Source: Bacillota bacterium
Lineage (GTDB): Bacteria > Bacillota_A > Clostridia > Clostridiales > Clostridiaceae
Direction: 5' to 3'
Length of the DNA stretch: 12,922 nt
Assembly (NCBI GenBank): GCA_021780795.1
Contig: JAJXYA010000177.1
Location: forward strand, 1 to 12,922
The notes beneath the pieces were generated by a model. It did not search any database. It had not been told where the DNA came from and was given only the letters and a program-made list of their open reading frames with translations. Positions 5,984 to 12,922 of the stretch are shown here, piece after piece (within the stretch, counting starts at the first letter, position 1; each line of letters begins with the position of its first letter). The position numbers and the translations under genes are program-made.

Positions 5984-7911
5984 TAATTCTTACCTCCTGA
6001 TGAGTTACGACTTTGTGTTCCCCCTTGTGCTCCTCCTTGGTTTCCTCCTTGATATCCTCCTTGTGCTCCACTCATTCTAGCCGCTCCACCAAATCCTCCA
6101 AATCCTCCCTGTGTGTTCGTAGACTGCGTAGTAGATGATGTTTGAATCTGTGGCAATATCACTGTATCTCCTTCACTTAATCCACTTTTTATTTCTATAT
6201 AACTGTCATTATAGGCTCCCACTTCAACCACTTTAAGAGTTGAATTTGCATAATAATTATTATTTGTTTTTGAGAAGGAATTGTTTCTCGCTAAGCTTCC
6301 CGCTGATGATCTATTAGAATTATTAGCATTTCCAGTACTTCTATTACTATTTTTAAAGTTTCCTGTACTATTTCCACCTACACCACTATTATTATTTGAA
6401 TCTGTGCCTTGCCCGAAACCACCATTTGGAGGAGTTCGCATGCCTTGGGTTTGTGCACCGGAACCATTAGACTTTACATAAACAAAGCTTTTATCACCAC
6501 GTTTTTGTATTGTTTCTATAGGCACATATAATACATCTGTTACATTGCTTACTAAAATTTCTCCATTTGCATTCATTCCACTTTTAACTTTTTCATAATT
6601 GTCAGTTATCTTAATGGTAACCGTATATGTGGTAACACCATTTTGCGAGGTTCCTTCCATGGCAATTTTACTAACTTCGCCATTAATTGGTGTGATAGAA
6701 GTTTCAGTAAAGGCATCAAATGTTGTAGAAACCTTTTGCCCTACTTTCATTTTAGATATGTCCAGTTCATCAATGGATACGTCAAAGGCAAGCTGACTTG
6801 TATCTGCAATTTTCGCAATTACACTGCCCGCTTTAAGGCTATCCTCTAAATTTATATCCTGTGCAATTATAGTTCCATCAAAAGGAGCATAAATTTTATA
6901 GTATTCAAGCTTTTCGTTAGCAGCATCTACCTGCTTTTGTGCACTTTCAATGTTCAGGGAAGCAGTTTTTGAAGATTTTTCAACTTCATCACTCTGAATC
7001 CTTACAATTGTCTCTCCCGATTTAACCTGTTGATTTTCTCTTACTGAAACATACTGAGCTGTACCTGCTACCTTACTTTTAACAGTCGTTTTATTAATAA
7101 AACTTAATTGACCCCCAGTTATGCTGGAAACTATGCCCTTAGTTGTACTAACGTCTGCACTTACCTCCATATTTTCAGTTAAGGACCCTGGATTACTTAC
7201 TCCAATTTCAACATTATAAAGAAGAGCTCCCGAAGCTGAAGCTGTTGGCTGGCTGCTAGCATATGTAACAGTTCCCTTTACAACCTGCATCAATGAAGTT
7301 ACATTCACATCAACTGAGTTACCTACTTTAATTAGTTTAATATCAGCAGCATTAAAAGGTAACGTAACCTTTAGCTTTGATGTATCTGTTATGGTTAAAA
7401 TTGTATCACCTTTATTTATTTCATCTCCAGTATTTACAGATATACCTGTTACTTGACCAGTAAAAGGTGCCTTTATTGTAAGATTACTTTCATCTTTATA
7501 GGTTGAGTCATTTGATAATTCAGTTTTAGCATAATTATTTTCAGCATCTACTACCTTTTGTTGTTGATCATTATCATCTAGCTCCGCTATAAGATCACCA
7601 GCCTTAACCTTGTCTCCAGTCTTAAAATAGAGCTTTTTAACTATTCCGTCTACTTTTGAAACAGTTTCCTGACTCTTAACAAAATAAATAGCCCCAGAAC
7701 CATTTACTGTTACTTTAATATCACCCTTTTGTACATTAGCTGTTCTTTGAACTACTTGTGAAGTTGTTATAAGTTTACTTTGAACAAAACTGGACTTGTA
7801 AACAGCTAGTCCAATAATCACTAACAAAAGCAATGTTACTACAATTTTTATGGGTTTTTTAGAGAGAAAAGCTTTGAAATTAAACTTTTTTATATCTGAT
7901 ACAATTTCCAA
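5983..7911 (-). CDS. MacA/HlyD-type membrane fusion (adaptor) protein with doubled module
   Basis: 642 residues, much longer than the usual roughly 350-450 for this family. A basic N-terminus is followed by one membrane anchor (about 21-38). Two adaptor modules then follow in series. Module one has lipoyl half-motifs at about 84-113 (VDGIVKKLYFKTGDKVKAGD) and 145-178 (IKAPFTGQVTGISVNTGD). Module two has them at about 275-308 and 339-372 (IYAPFDGTIIAQDI), each followed by beta-barrel sequence. Residues about 485-555 are a Gly/Asn/Ser-rich insert within the last domain, which resumes with LKVVEVGAYNDSYIEIKSGL. Residues 600-642 are a Gly/Gln tail built on 12-bp DNA repeats. The start is TTG at 7911 with GGAAGGTG 6-8 nt upstream; no ATG fits. 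It overlaps the ATPase by one base and should link the permease to the outer wall layer. Substrate is unknown. Confidence 0.92.
   Translation of the reverse strand: MEIVSDIKKFNFKAFLSKKPIKIVVTLLLLVIIGLAVYKSSFVQSKLITTSQVVQRTANVQKGDIKVTVNGSGAIYFVKSQETVSKVDGIVKKLYFKTGDKVKAGDLIAELDDNDQQQKVVDAENNYAKTELSNDSTYKDESNLTIKAPFTGQVTGISVNTGDEINKGDTILTITDTSKLKVTLPFNAADIKLIKVGNSVDVNVTSLMQVVKGTVTYASSQPTASASGALLYNVEIGVSNPGSLTENMEVSADVSTTKGIVSSITGGQLSFINKTTVKSKVAGTAQYVSVRENQQVKSGETIVRIQSDEVEKSSKTASLNIESAQKQVDAANEKLEYYKIYAPFDGTIIAQDINLEDSLKAGSVIAKIADTSQLAFDVSIDELDISKMKVGQKVSTTFDAFTETSITPINGEVSKIAMEGTSQNGVTTYTVTIKITDNYEKVKSGMNANGEILVSNVTDVLYVPIETIQKRGDKSFVYVKSNGSGAQTQGMRTPPNGGFGQGTDSNNNSGVGGNSTGNFKNSNRSTGNANNSNRSSAGSLARNNSFSKTNNNYYANSTLKVVEVGAYNDSYIEIKSGLSEGDTVILPQIQTSSTTQSTNTQGGFGGFGGAARMSGAQGGYQGGNQGGAQGGTQSRNSSGGKN
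6023..6070. repeat. Four 12-bp direct repeats in the adaptor's Gly/Gln tail
   Basis: Four adjacent copies of CCTTGNNNTCCT on the plus strand (6023, 6035, 6047, 6059; the last ends in A). On the coding strand each adds a GG-X-Q step, giving the tail GGYQGGNQGGAQGG. In-frame minisatellites of this kind can change copy number by slippage without breaking the reading frame. Confidence 0.75.
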
Positions 7912-7945
7912 AATTTATCACCTTCCACTTCTTATTTTTTATATA

Positions 7946-7966
7946 GGCATTAGATCATTATCTGCC
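7946..7966. promoter_or_regulatory. Candidate operator dyad upstream of the adaptor gene
   Basis: In the 68-nt gap between the regulator stop and the adaptor's TTG start, the minus strand reads GGC-AGAT-AATG-ATCT-AAT-GCC. AGAT/ATCT form a perfect dyad around four bases, with GGC/GCC as outer arms offset by three bases. A Fis-type DNA-binding dimer could bind such a site, making it a candidate for autoregulation of the exporter half of the operon. No GG-N10-GC sigma-54 promoter accompanies it. A poor sigma-A match (TGGCAG, 18 nt, TATAAA) overlaps it. Chance remains possible. Confidence 0.35.
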
Positions 7967-7979
7967 ATGCAAAATGTGG

Positions 7980-9329
7980 TTAATTTATTAGATATTTTTG
8001 CATACGATAAATTAATGCAGATCTTGTAATTCCCAAAAGCCCAGCTGCCTTACTTTGGTTATAGCCACTCATATTTAAGGCTTTTAAAATCAGCTCTCGT
8101 TCTACATTTTCAAGATTTATTCCCTCTTCGGGAAAATATATAATAGGTTCTTTTGACTTTTTCTTTTGACCTAAAATTTCCATAGGAAGCTCAGCTGCTT
8201 TAATATATGGTTCCTTGCTCAATATAACGATTCTTTCTACAACATTCTCAAGTTCCCTTATATTCCCTGGCCAATGATAATTTTTAAGGAGTTTCATGGC
8301 CTCAGGAGTAATTCCTTTTATCTTTTTATAAATATCATATTTTTTAATAAACAAATCTAAAATATCACTTATGTCTTCTTTTCTACCCCTTAGAGGTGGA
8401 ATCTCAATAGGAACAACATTTAACTTATAGTAAAAATCTTCTCTAAAAGTGCCATTTGCTATACCCTCTGTTAGATTTTTATTTGTTGACGCAATAACCC
8501 TCACATCAGTTTTTAAATTTCCCATCCCATAGGATCTTTTAATTTCCATTTCTTCAAGTGCTCTTAAAAACTTCACCTGCATATTGGGGCTCATCTCTCC
8601 AACATTATCAAGAAATATGGTGCCTTTACTAGCTAGTTCTAATTTACCAAGTTTTCTATCATCATTATCGCCATATTTACCCCTATCGTAACCAAAAACC
8701 TCCTCTTCTGCTAAATTGTCTGTTAGGGTTCCGCAATTAAATACTATAAAAGGTTCCTTTGACCTTTCACTTAGCTGATGTATTTTTCTTGCCACTAATT
8801 CCTTTCCAGTTCCACCTTCTCCTGTTATTAACACTGTGGCTGCAGTGTTTGCTATTTGGTTTATAGCTTTATAAATCGAGTTAAGTTTTTCATTTTTACT
8901 TATAAATTCTTCATTTCTTACCCTCTTAGCTTCTTCGCCTCGTAAATAATTAACCTCGCCTTTAAGCCTCCCCATCTCCATAGCCTTTTCTGCCTGAAGC
9001 ATTAGCTCGTCTATATCAAATGGTTTTGTTATATAGTCATAAGCTCCCTTTTTCATGCTCTCAATAGCTGTATCTATACTACCATGGGCTGTTATTATTA
9101 TAACTGCTATATCTCTCTGTATTTTTTTCAACTCTTCAAGGACAGCCATCCCATCCATGTCTTTAAGCCTTAAATCTAAGAAAACTACGTCAAAGTTTTG
9201 CTTATGCACTGCATCTATTCCTTCACTGCCGTCTAAAGATACATAAACCTCATTATCGGTTTTTTCAAAAGCCTTTTGTATAATCCAACCTATATATTCT
9301 TCATCATCAATTACTAAAATCTTACCCAA
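7980..9329 (-). CDS. NtrC-family response regulator with degenerate sigma-54 and Walker B motifs
   Basis: Residue numbers count from the upstream ATG at 9344 (454 aa). A receiver domain at 7-125 has the acidic pair Asp13-Asp14, phospho-acceptor Asp57, Thr85 and Lys107, all intact. An AAA+ domain at about 147-385 has Walker A GEGGTGKE (175-182). The sigma-54 contact loop GAFTGA is replaced by GKYGDN (222-227), and Walker B reads GTIFLDNV, with Asn247 where the family has a catalytic Glu. The arginine-finger region FREDFYYKLNV and WPGNIREL are kept. A Fis-type helix-turn-helix closes the protein (about 412-452). I favour the TTG at 9329 (codon 6): GGAGG lies 8 nt before it, whereas the ATG at 9344 has no site, and it gives the usual MGKILVIDDEE start. 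It overlaps the kinase stop by 8 nt. Sigma-54-independent repression or activation of the exporter is my inference. Confidence 0.9.
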   Translation of the reverse strand: MGKILVIDDEEYIGWIIQKAFEKTDNEVYVSLDGSEGIDAVHKQNFDVVFLDLRLKDMDGMAVLEELKKIQRDIAVIIITAHGSIDTAIESMKKGAYDYITKPFDIDELMLQAEKAMEMGRLKGEVNYLRGEEAKRVRNEEFISKNEKLNSIYKAINQIANTAATVLITGEGGTGKELVARKIHQLSERSKEPFIVFNCGTLTDNLAEEEVFGYDRGKYGDNDDRKLGKLELASKGTIFLDNVGEMSPNMQVKFLRALEEMEIKRSYGMGNLKTDVRVIASTNKNLTEGIANGTFREDFYYKLNVVPIEIPPLRGRKEDISDILDLFIKKYDIYKKIKGITPEAMKLLKNYHWPGNIRELENVVERIVILSKEPYIKAAELPMEILGQKKKSKEPIIYFPEEGINLENVERELILKALNMSGYNQSKAAGLLGITRSALIYRMQKYLIN

Positions 9330-10821
9330 GATTCTCGCCTCCATCCGTGCAGCATGGTAATTTTATAATAAACTTAGTCCCCTCATCTTTTTTGCTGCTA
9401 ACTTCGATATTTCCTCCATGTAATTCAATTATCCCGTTACTTATTGAAAGCCCAAGGCCTGTACCATTTGTCTTCGTAGTATAATAAGGATTGAATATAT
9501 TTTTCATATGGGTCTCATCCATTCCTGTACCAGTATCTTCAAAGGTGCTAACTATAAATCCCTTCTCCTCTCTAGTTCTTATAGTCAGAGTACCTCCCTT
9601 CTCCATCGCTTCACAGGCATTGATTATTATATTAACAAATACTTGCTTTATCTTATCACAGTCTATATTAACCATTGCTATTCCCTCTTCTAATTCGTTT
9701 TTAAGGATAACATGGTTCTCTTGAATATACTTATTAGTAAAAGAAAGGACACTTCTAATAAGTACATTTATATCCATGTTCATAAGCATCTGCTTTGAAG
9801 GTCTAGCGTAGTCTAACAATTCTTGTATCACCTTACTCTCTCTATCTGATTGCTCTTTAACTATTCTTATATACTCAGTTAGTCTATGATCGTTTTTAAA
9901 ATCTCTTTCCATGAGTTGAACAGTGCCTCTTATAATGCCTAGTGGATTTCTTATCTCATGGGCTACCCCTGAGATCATGTGCCCTAGTGAAGCTAACTTT
10001 TCAGCCCTCGCTAATTCTTCTTCAAGTCTTTCTTTCCTTTGTAATGTTTCAGCCATGCTGTTAATAGATTCAACAACATTTCCTATATCACCACCCATAT
10101 CCTCTATCCTAATTGAAAGATCACTTGACATGGCTTCAAGACCAGCCTTTATTTTTTTAATATTATTATTAAGATTTTTAATGATAGCTATAAGCAAAAG
10201 AAGACTTATAAATAATCCTAAAGTAACTATAAGGAATAATGAGATTACTATCTTTCTATTAGTATTAAGTTCCGGTGGAAGAAAGGCTTCACTCCAGGTT
10301 ACAGCAATCGCTTTTTCATTTAGAGTTATGGGATGAAAATATCTTTGAATCTCTCTTCCGTCCATTTCTATGTAATCTACCCTGTCAGCTTTTGTTTCTA
10401 TGACATTTTTTAAACTTACATCAATCCCTTTTTCAATATCATCATAATTTATTTCTTCTGCTTTTCTATGAATTCTTCTATCTACAAGTTTTCCATAGGT
10501 ATAGCGATTTTTATTAGTAGGCAAATATATACCTATTCTTGTATCACGTGCAATTCTTGAAAGGGGTTCAAGGTTTGATGAAATAAGACTCTCTGCACTG
10601 CCTTTATTGTTAAAATGAGAAATCTGTTTCTTATCAATGGTCTCATCGATATACACTAAAAGATTTTTTGATTTAGCTTCCTGCATTGCTCTAACAGCAT
10701 CACTCATTTTTGATGGCACTAATATATTCCATACCAAAACTGCAGCTGGCACACTCAAAGCCAAACACAATACTAATATTATCTGAAACTTTAATCCTTT
10801 ATTTAAAATCCATTTCAGCAT
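9322..10821 (-). CDS. Membrane sensor histidine kinase (NtrB/ZraS-like)
   Basis: Numbering counts from the ATG at 10833 (503 aa). A first membrane helix at about 16-39 and a second at about 194-217 enclose a roughly 155-residue extracytoplasmic sensor domain that I cannot assign to a ligand. A HAMP linker (about 218-265) and a short Glu/Arg-rich coiled coil lead to the H-box SGVAHEIRNPLG with His292. The ATPase domain has the N-box NIIINACEAM (Asn405), the G1 box DTGTGMD (433-439), an F-box region NIFNPYYTTK and the G2 box GTGLGLSI. The kinase therefore looks fully active. I choose the ATG at 10821 because GGAGG stands 5 nt before it, while the in-frame ATG at 10833 has only A/T upstream. The stop overlaps the regulator start, so the two form a cognate pair driven from the promoter at 10858-10886. 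Confidence 0.93.
   Translation of the reverse strand: MLKWILNKGLKFQIILVLCLALSVPAAVLVWNILVPSKMSDAVRAMQEAKSKNLLVYIDETIDKKQISHFNNKGSAESLISSNLEPLSRIARDTRIGIYLPTNKNRYTYGKLVDRRIHRKAEEINYDDIEKGIDVSLKNVIETKADRVDYIEMDGREIQRYFHPITLNEKAIAVTWSEAFLPPELNTNRKIVISLFLIVTLGLFISLLLLIAIIKNLNNNIKKIKAGLEAMSSDLSIRIEDMGGDIGNVVESINSMAETLQRKERLEEELARAEKLASLGHMISGVAHEIRNPLGIIRGTVQLMERDFKNDHRLTEYIRIVKEQSDRESKVIQELLDYARPSKQMLMNMDINVLIRSVLSFTNKYIQENHVILKNELEEGIAMVNIDCDKIKQVFVNIIINACEAMEKGGTLTIRTREEKGFIVSTFEDTGTGMDETHMKNIFNPYYTTKTNGTGLGLSISNGIIELHGGNIEVSSKKDEGTKFIIKLPCCTDGGENLG
9338..9342 (-). promoter_or_regulatory. Ribosome binding site deciding the regulator start
   Basis: GGAGG on the minus strand, 8 nt before TTG at 9329 and lying inside the first codons of the alternative ATG (9344) reading. 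It sits within the last codons of the kinase gene, as expected for translational coupling. Confidence 0.65.
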
Positions 10822-10826
10822 AAATT

Positions 10827-10831
10827 CCTCC
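10827..10831 (-). promoter_or_regulatory. Ribosome binding site deciding the kinase start
   Basis: GGAGG on the minus strand, 5 nt before the ATG at 10821. It overlaps the codons just after the alternative ATG at 10833, which has no site of its own (upstream reads AAATATAAAAATATT). Confidence 0.7.
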
Positions 10832-10857
10832 ATAATATTTTTATATTTGTAACCTTA

Positions 10858-10886
10858 TTTATAATGATATTTTATATTTTTTGTAA
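10858..10886 (-). promoter_or_regulatory. Sigma-A-like promoter of the two-component/exporter operon
   Basis: On the minus strand TTACAA (10881-10886) and TATAAA (10858-10863) are separated by 17 nt, each close to the TTGACA/TATAAT consensus. It lies between the terminator of the polysaccharide unit and the kinase start, giving a leader of roughly 30 nt. AT-richness raises the chance of a false match, but spacing and position both fit. Confidence 0.6.
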
Positions 10887-10930
10887 TATATTCATTAAGT
10901 AACACATTCTTCTAATAATGATAATTATAC

Positions 10931-10985
10931 AATAAAAAAATGTATGAAAGCAAACAACGAGTGTCTGTTTTCATACATTTTATAT
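10931..10985 (-). terminator. Intrinsic terminator of the polysaccharide gene unit
   Basis: Arms at 10937-10949 and 10969-10981 pair perfectly over 13 bp (core TGTATGAAA/TTTCATACA) around a 19-nt loop. On the minus strand the stem is followed by TTTTTTATTG. It starts about 20 nt after the stop of the sugar transferase. The stem is AT-rich, so efficiency may be moderate. Confidence 0.75.
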
Positions 10986-10999
10986 GTAAATCTTAAATT

Positions 11000-12499
11000 C
11001 TAATAAGCATTTTTATTTACAAATCCCCTAAATAGAGTAAACCATATTATCTTAATATCAAGACCTAAGCTCCAATTTTCAATATAATATATATCACAAT
11101 CTATTCTCTTTTTTATAGAAGTATCTCCTCTTAACCCATTAACCTGAGCCCATCCTGTCATACCAGGTCTAACTTGATGCTTAACCATATATTTTGGTAT
11201 TTCTTCTTTGAACTTGTCCACAAAATATGGTCGCTCTGGTCTTGGCCCTATAAGACTCATATCTCCTTTAAGGACATTAAAAAGCTGTGGAAGTTCATCT
11301 ATACTTGTCTTTCTTATGAAGTTTCCAAACTTAGTTTTCCTAGGATCATCTTTAGTCGTCCATTCAATCTTTTCATCTTCATCCCTTTGGATATGCATTG
11401 ACCTAAATTTATACATAGTAAAGTTTTTTCTATTACACCCTACTCTATCTTGATTAAATATAATATAACCAGGAGAAGTTATTTTAATAATTATAGCTGT
11501 TGTTAACATTATTGGTGAAAAAAATACTATGCAAATTAAGGAAACTAAAATATCAAATAATCTCTTCACAATTTTGTTTAGAAGATTATCTAAAGGTATG
11601 TATCTTATATTAATTATTGGTATTCCTTCTACTTCTTCAACATAAGGTTTAGCAGGTATATATTTATAATAATCCGGTATTATTTGAGTTCTTATACCGT
11701 GTTTTTCACATATACCGATTATATTTCCTATTTTATCATATTCCTTAATACTTAAAGTTATAAATACCTCATCTAAAGTAAATTCATTTAGAATTTTTTC
11801 TAAATCATCTATTTTGCCAATAAAATTCTCATTACTTAATTTTAAGTTGTTATCAGTTTGTATGCTTATTGTTGCCGCAGCTTGTTGCTCTGTTTCATTT
11901 AATGTATTTTGTAATTCTTCAACATTAAAGTTGTAATTTTGTGGCAAATCAAAATTTTCGTCCAAAACCCCTATAATATTGTAGCCCCAATGTTTATTAT
12001 TATGTACCTTTTCAAAAAAGTTCTTTGCACCATCACTATATCCTACAAGAATAATGTGCTTAAGATTCTTTCCACTTTTCCTTAGTATTCTGAGAGTATT
12101 CTTAATAAAAAATCTTACTATAGCAGTAAGTGAAATATTGAATACCGCAAACAAAAATAAAAAATATCTTGAATAATTTATTTCCTTAAGTAAATATAGA
12201 ATTAAAGTAAATATAAGTAACCCAATAATATTAGCTTTTATTATATTAATAATTTCATCATATATTCCTTTAGTTCTACGTGGAGTATAAAGTTTAAATG
12301 AATGATATATTAATATATAAAGTGGTATTAATATAATTGATGGTTTTAAATAAGCCTGCAAGGTTAAATAATCTGCATCCATATGAATCCATCCGCTTTT
12401 AAATCTAATAACCCATGCTACAATTAGTGCAACAGGAATACAAATCATATCTAAGATTACAGCCATCTGATTTAGAAATTTCTGATTTTCTTTTATCAT
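11000..12499 (-). CDS. Polyprenyl-phosphate sugar phosphotransferase (WcaJ/WbaP-type)
   Basis: 499 residues, the usual size for this family. It should transfer a sugar phosphate from a nucleotide sugar to undecaprenyl phosphate, starting a surface polysaccharide repeat. Four N-terminal membrane helices lie at about 12-32, 52-70, 88-104 and 110-131. A nucleotide-binding-like domain (about 146-275) begins HIILVGYSDGAKNF. A reentrant membrane segment at about 314-340 is followed by the catalytic domain. That domain has the KRLFDILVS start, FNQDRVGCNRKNFTMYKFRSM, the Asp401-Glu402 pair in TSIDELPQLFNVLKGDMSLI, GPRPERP and PGMTGWAQVNGLRG. Residues about 187-222 are an extra Asn/Gln-rich stretch between the LDEN and IGKIDDL strands. 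The ATG has a GAAGAGG site that overlaps the preceding gene's end; the two genes are 4 nt apart. Which sugar is used cannot be read from the sequence. Confidence 0.93.
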   Translation of the reverse strand: MIKENQKFLNQMAVILDMICIPVALIVAWVIRFKSGWIHMDADYLTLQAYLKPSIILIPLYILIYHSFKLYTPRRTKGIYDEIINIIKANIIGLLIFTLILYLLKEINYSRYFLFLFAVFNISLTAIVRFFIKNTLRILRKSGKNLKHIILVGYSDGAKNFFEKVHNNKHWGYNIIGVLDENFDLPQNYNFNVEELQNTLNETEQQAAATISIQTDNNLKLSNENFIGKIDDLEKILNEFTLDEVFITLSIKEYDKIGNIIGICEKHGIRTQIIPDYYKYIPAKPYVEEVEGIPIINIRYIPLDNLLNKIVKRLFDILVSLICIVFFSPIMLTTAIIIKITSPGYIIFNQDRVGCNRKNFTMYKFRSMHIQRDEDEKIEWTTKDDPRKTKFGNFIRKTSIDELPQLFNVLKGDMSLIGPRPERPYFVDKFKEEIPKYMVKHQVRPGMTGWAQVNGLRGDTSIKKRIDCDIYYIENWSLGLDIKIIWFTLFRGFVNKNAY

Positions 12500-12503
12500 A
12501 AAA

Positions 12504-12922
12504 TCAACCTCTTCTTTTTAGAAAATTAAATAATAATGCTACACTTAGTCTAAATGCTATTCCTATATATACTATTAAAGTAATAAAAAAATTATATTTT
12601 TTATAATAATGTTTATTATAAAATAAATACATAGCTCTATGAAATTCATATATAGTTTTAACTCTCTTCTTTTTACTTGAGGCTCCTTTGTAGTGAATAA
12701 TTGTAGCTTCTGGATAATAAATAATTTTATATCCAGCCTTTTTAATTCTATAGCACCAATCTATATCTTCACCATACATAAAAAAGTCTTCATCTAAAAG
12801 TCCAATCTCTTCTATAGCTTCTCTTCTCACCATCATGAAAGCTCCAACAAGAGAATCTACTTCATTTATCTCCTGATCTGACAGGTATCCTAGGTTATAT
12901 GCACCAAACTTTTGTGACTTTG
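12504..12922 (-). CDS. Family 2 glycosyltransferase, C-terminal part (5' end outside window)
   Basis: The frame is open to the last base, so the true start is beyond the window and the internal ATG at 12836 is not the start. 138 residues are visible. The stretch VDSLVGAFMMVRREA, then GLLDEDFFMYGEDIDWCYR and YPEATIIHYKG, is typical of rhamnosyltransferase-like GT-A glycosyltransferases of family 2, with GED as the likely catalytic base region. A C-terminal hydrophobic segment (about FFITLIVYIGIAFRLSVALL) suggests membrane attachment. The Walker-like nucleotide-sugar (DxD) end of the domain is not in view. It should add a sugar to a lipid-linked polysaccharide intermediate on the cytoplasmic face. 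It is 4 nt upstream of the sugar phosphotransferase and presumably in one operon with it. Confidence 0.88.
   Translation of the reverse strand, partial: KSQKFGAYNLGYLSDQEINEVDSLVGAFMMVRREAIEEIGLLDEDFFMYGEDIDWCYRIKKAGYKIIYYPEATIIHYKGASSKKKRVKTIYEFHRAMYLFYNKHYYKKYNFFITLIVYIGIAFRLSVALLFNFLKRRG

Noticed and set aside
7912..7979. Sigma-54 (-24/-12) promoter ahead of the adaptor gene
   Set aside because: A TGGCA is present, but no GC follows at the required ten-base spacing from GG, and the regulator itself lacks the sigma-54 contact loop.
9923..10336. 137-residue plus-strand ORF inside the kinase gene
   Set aside because: It is antisense to conserved HAMP and H-box coding sequence, has no ribosome binding site and no recognisable product, so it is a shadow ORF.
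12504..12836. Complete 110-residue gene starting at the ATG at 12836
   Set aside because: The frame is open upstream to the window edge and the upstream residues (VDSLVGAF) are conserved glycosyltransferase sequence, so the ATG is internal.

Overview
The window is strongly AT-rich. Its genes start from ATG, GTG and TTG behind strong GGAGG-type ribosome binding sites, and it encodes both SLH and (by my reading) SLAP surface-layer domains, so it looks like chromosomal DNA of a Clostridium-type Gram-positive bacterium. Genus is an inference from composition and gene content. Every gene I accept lies on the minus strand, so transcription runs from high to low coordinates. I see no tRNA, rRNA, CRISPR array, insertion sequence or phage gene.

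Right end (12922-11000): the tail of a surface-polysaccharide locus. A family 2 glycosyltransferase enters from outside the window and is followed 4 nt later by a polyprenyl-phosphate sugar phosphotransferase, the enzyme class that loads the first sugar onto the lipid carrier. An intrinsic terminator at about 10931-10985 ends this unit.

Middle (10886-4065): a self-contained regulated efflux operon. A sigma-A-like promoter precedes a membrane histidine kinase. Its stop overlaps the start of an NtrC-family response regulator. A MacA/HlyD-type adaptor, a MacB/LolD-type ABC ATPase and a MacB/FtsX-type permease follow, joined by TAATG and GTGA overlaps. Three things are unusual. The regulator has lost the sigma-54 contact loop and the Walker B glutamate. 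The adaptor is a tandem duplication of the lipoyl/beta-barrel module with a Gly/Gln-rich tail. The ATPase ends in a 63-bp tandem duplication that also carries the permease's ribosome binding site.

Left part (4061-1): cell-envelope genes. After two inverted repeats comes a secreted SLH protein (737 aa) with three N-terminal SLH repeats and two copies of a roughly 260-residue module I do not recognise; it has its own terminator. Next is a cytoplasmic protein with two SLAP-like domains. It is followed 16 nt later by a membrane-anchored protein that runs off the left edge.

Taken together, the window joins polysaccharide assembly, an envelope-sensing two-component system with a MacAB-like exporter, and S-layer-type surface proteins. 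A role for the exporter in antimicrobial peptide or envelope-stress defence is an inference from family, not something the sequence proves.
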